A DNA stretch of 20,000 nucleotides. Origin: Glandiceps talaboti. Its lineage: Eukaryota; Hemichordata; Enteropneusta; Spengelidae. This document shows positions 17,587 through 20,000 of this stretch, piece after piece. The notes under the pieces are model-generated. The model saw only the letters and a program-made list of their open reading frames with translations, did no database searches and was not told the DNA's origin. Numbering within the stretch: position 1 is the first letter of the stretch; each line of letters opens with the position of its first letter. The translations under genes were made by a program, and so were the position numbers. The stretch spans positions 24,498,503 to 24,518,502 of the forward strand of contig NC_135551.1 of assembly GCF_964340395.1 (NCBI RefSeq). The letters are read 5' to 3'.

Positions 17587-18048
17587 CTTTGTAAGGGTTT
17601 AAGTCTGTGATATTGAATCGTGTTGTGTCAATTTTTGTCACCAGTAGTCTTAAGAAATTTCTCATCATTCAATTCATACACACACAGATTTTTCACTTAT
17701 TACGGTTTGAAGTACCGTTGCTCGTACGTGAGATTCGGGAAAGGACTCGCAATATAGAAACACGTGATGAGTAAGTTTTATAGTGCAGAATTTCTATTGC
17801 TAACAGTGGGGTAACGTAGCAAGATGGTTTCAGTTTATATGTGTCAGTTTTGTGATTATACCTCGACTTATCAAAACATTTAAGTGGCTCTGAGATTTAC
17901 GTAGTCAGTTTTACTTAGACTTTCAGACACATACAGTAAAATGTACGTTACATTGATCCAAAGCCCGCTGATCGAGGTTCAGAAGCAGGATAAGGGGTTA
18001 ATTTCGGAAGCAGGGACAAATAACTTGATGCATTAATTTCATGCCCTG

Positions 18049-18072
18049 CACACACACACACACACACACACA
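18049..18072. repeat. (CA)n microsatellite
   Basis: Twelve perfect CA units between the convergent genes. Confidence 0.95.
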
Positions 18073-18566
18073 TCAATAAACAAAGATATTCTATTCACAT
18101 TACGAAATCCTATCACAACGTTACGACACAATTATCAGAAAGATTGTCCAGTGTGTAATCTAATAAAGAAAGTGAATTAGTCTATGTCTAATGAACAAGT
18201 AATACATCATTTAAATGTCATCTGTCTAATATATCTGTGAAGGGTCACTCCCCCTCAACAGTTAGGTTTACTGGACACACCTGTCCTAATAAGTTTAATG
18301 ATGCTTGGTATAGTCTAAGAAGTAATTTTTAACAGATTTACTTCGGAATGTATAAATATTCATTTCGGGAAACAACAAATTGCAATGTTCGTTGAAGGCT
18401 TATAGAAATAATATTTTGACTTCATTATCATTTGAAGCAGAATGGATCTGTTTAATCTACTATTATAGGAGTAACACTTGGACTGTAGCTGTTCCTGTAG
18501 CCTTGATTTCCCACGAACATCAGAACACCAGCAATTGCTATAGATGTCTGAGAAGTTAGAAACCAT
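18073..18566 (-). other. Probable 3' UTR/flank of GPCR gene
   Basis: Non-coding sequence downstream (minus strand) of the GPCR stop codon. No AATAAA was seen on the minus strand here; ATTAAA variants occur at 18451-18456 and 18294-18299. A 68-codon open frame here lacks recognisable features. Confidence 0.4.
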
Positions 18567-19208
18567 TCATATGTCCGAATCTGTTGTATCAAACTGTTTT
18601 TCCGCAGACACTTGATCATCAGTTTTTCTCTCTTGCAACTTTTGTTCGGTGATAACTGTCTCGTCTTGTTTCTTGCAATGGCAGCATGACACAGCGACTT
18701 GCTGGTCGCCGCACTTTGTGGTACAATTTGTGGGTATCGACGACAACTCGCCTCCCTTGATCTTGCTTCTCAAGGACGTGCGAAAAGAAAGCCAAGACCC
18801 TACATGCAAATCATCCTCTGCCACGAAATAGACTGCGAAAATCTTTGGAAAGAAGAGGCAAGTAAGGTTGACGGACGCTTGGATTAAAGTCCCCATGATA
18901 ACGTAGATACTCTCCATCACAGCTGATCGGGTGAGGATGTATGAAGGCAAACAGGCCAATAGAACCACTAGCGTCGTGAAGACATCAAACGTTATGAACT
19001 TAGATTCGTTATAATTATTTGGTAATCGTCGTGTCTTGAAAGCGCCATAAGCACAGATAATTACCAAAATAGCAAGGTAACAGATTATGATGATCATAGC
19101 AACATAGGGCTCTTCACATGTTAGCTCTACGTAATTTCGAGTTTGGTCTGGCATTTCCAGTACAGTTGATGGTGGGTTTATTATTATGGCTGTTGTGGTC
19201 ACCACAAT
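18567..19208 (-). CDS. GPCR terminal exon: TM4 end, TM5-TM7 and tail
   Basis: Begins IVVTTTAIII directly after the acceptor. Includes the extracellular loop Cys (ELTCEEP) expected to pair with the Cys before TM3, then TM5, TM6 and TM7. The roughly 80-residue cytoplasmic tail has a cysteine cluster (SCCHCKK) and ends D-S-D-I, fitting a class I PDZ ligand (S/T-x-hydrophobic). Stop codon TGA at 18567-18569 (minus). Confidence 0.93.
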   Translation of the reverse strand: MVVTTTAIIINPPSTVLEMPDQTRNYVELTCEEPYVAMIIIICYLAILVIICAYGAFKTRRLPNNYNESKFITFDVFTTLVVLLACLPSYILTRSAVMESIYVIMGTLIQASVNLTCLFFPKIFAVYFVAEDDLHVGSWLSFRTSLRSKIKGGELSSIPTNCTTKCGDQQVAVSCCHCKKQDETVITEQKLQERKTDDQVSAEKQFDTTDSDI

Positions 19209-20000
19209 CTACAAAGTAAAAATAAGTATATAACAGCAAAAGGTAAACGTCTTAAAGTTTGCAACTGTACCATATATTTTTGTAATGTGTAATTTAATTT
19301 ACTATAAGTATATTATACAAAAAATATCAGATAACAAACTTGTCTAGCTGTTGATCCTAGATAGCCAAGACAATCGAAAACCTTGCACATACTAGGTAAT
19401 TTACACAAAAGAAAGACCTCTACACAAATCTTCATGTTCAAAGTTGGCAAAAAAACCAAAAAAACAATATGCCTCCTACCTGTACAGAAATCAGAAGCGA
19501 TGTAATGACAATCTGTGATCGTGGACTAATAAACTTCGGACGCTCTGCACTTTTCCTTCCGTTCTTGAAGATGCGATAGACACGGTTCGTCTTTGTCATC
19601 AAAGTTGCGTATATCATGGTCATGCCAAAACCAAGCCATCGTCTGCAAGTACAGACCACAGTAGACGGTTTTAACATGAAGAAGAAAGTATGTATGTAGC
19701 TTATGACTACCCCGGCTAGAATGATGTAACTTAGTTCACGACTTGATGCTTTTATGAGTATATGGTCATTATGCAGGACGTAGAAGACTGCAGTAGCCGC
19801 TGCAAGACCAATACCGATGGTTGCTAAAGTAGCAAACAAAATACCCACACTTTCGGATACGTGAAGATATGTTGGAGGAATCGGTTCACATTCTGTTTTA
19901 TCATCGTTCGGCCATGAATATTCATCTACTTCAGAACATGACAGGCATCTACTTCCATTGTCGACGATGATTTGCCAACTTTGACAATGAATACACATCC
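18567..20000 (-). CDS. mGluR-like class C GPCR, 3' part (two last coding exons)
   Basis: Exons 20000-19480 and 19208-18567 (minus) join in phase 0 to give 386 visible residues; the gene is open at the window edge. Order: end of the cysteine-rich NCD3G linker (C-x2-C and C-x2-C, residues 2-21), TM1 (about 50-75), TM2 (90-109), TM3 (118-135), TM4 (spanning the exon junction at 173/174), then TM5-TM7 and a tail. Family-typical motifs: KASSRELSYIIL, TKTNRVYRIF, RPKFISP in loop 2, KTRRLPNNYNESKFITF before TM6, and LFFPKIF in TM7. Class C receptors bind amino-acid-like ligands with a Venus-flytrap domain (outside this window) and signal through G proteins. Ligand and subgroup cannot be told from this part. 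Confidence 0.93.
19209..19479 (-). other. GPCR last intron
   Basis: A 271-nt GT-AG intron, from GTAGGA to TTTTTACTTTGTAG (minus). Nothing else seen. Confidence 0.9.
19480..20000 (-). CDS. GPCR penultimate exon: linker and TM1-TM4
   Basis: Enters from beyond the right edge. The donor CTGTACAG|GTAGGA ends the exon at 19480, phase 0, inside TM4 (ITSLLISVQ). The Met encoded near the edge (19996-19998) is internal, not a start, because it lies within the cysteine-rich linker. The open frame running on to 19438 past the donor is intronic read-through. Confidence 0.93.

Larger units (their letters stand above)
16545..18048. other. Intergenic/3' flank, no gene recognised
   Basis: Contains the weak tRNA/SINE-like island at 16893-16985, a perfect 7-bp hairpin (ATCGAAA/TTTCGAT) at 17318-17338, and an AATAAA at 17581-17586 followed by a TG/T-rich run (17620-17640), which could be a distal lipase poly(A) site. 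A 48-codon open frame around 17210-17357 is not supported as an exon. Confidence 0.5.

Noticed and set aside
18649-18887. Two + strand open frames of about 60 codons
   Set aside because: Antisense shadows of the GPCR terminal exon.

Overview
This is a eukaryotic, AT-rich window with spliced genes, long introns and many microsatellites. It looks like an invertebrate animal: it holds a mGluR-type class C GPCR, a Jockey/CR1-type LINE and a spliced patatin/EF-hand gene. I cannot name the phylum from the sequence alone.

Layout. Bases 1-5438 hold no coding exon I can support. They contain a compound microsatellite at 617-839, a cluster of four nuclear-receptor-type half-sites followed by a TATA-like box at 3442-3534, and a (CAA)n tract just before the first coding exon. 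Bases 5460-15748 (+ strand) hold a complete 12-exon coding gene, rebuilt here by hand from splice sites and phases. It encodes a 515-residue patatin-like lipase with a Ser71/Asp212 catalytic dyad, a possible N-myristoylation signal at its first glycine, and two EF-hands after the catalytic domain. All exon junctions join in phase. Intron 2 carries a 5'-truncated LINE (about 8350-10346) in the same orientation, whose reverse transcriptase frame is still open. Bases 15749-18566 are non-coding: probable 3' UTR, a pure (AT)n block, a weak tRNA/SINE-like island and a small (CA)n. Bases 18567-20000 (- strand) hold the last two coding exons of a metabotropic-glutamate-receptor-like GPCR, which covers the end of the cysteine-rich linker, all seven membrane helices and the tail. 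The rest lies beyond the right edge. The two genes are convergent, with about 2.8 kb between their stop codons.

How it fits together. The lipase combines a predicted membrane anchor, a serine acyl hydrolase and calcium-binding modules, which suggests (by inference) a calcium-responsive enzyme acting on membrane lipids. The GPCR is a cell-surface receptor. Nothing in the sequence links the two genes functionally.

Most interesting observations: (i) the 5' splice site of lipase intron 6 is the first unit of an array of about 42 overlapping GTRAGT consensus donor sites; (ii) C/A-only repeats lie about 155-165 nt upstream of three lipase 3' splice sites and about 60 nt upstream of a fourth; (iii) two successive lipase exons run into a stop codon touching an AATAAA, suggesting short isoforms; (iv) an ER6 and a DR1 nuclear-receptor element lie within 42 bp, upstream of a TATA-like box.
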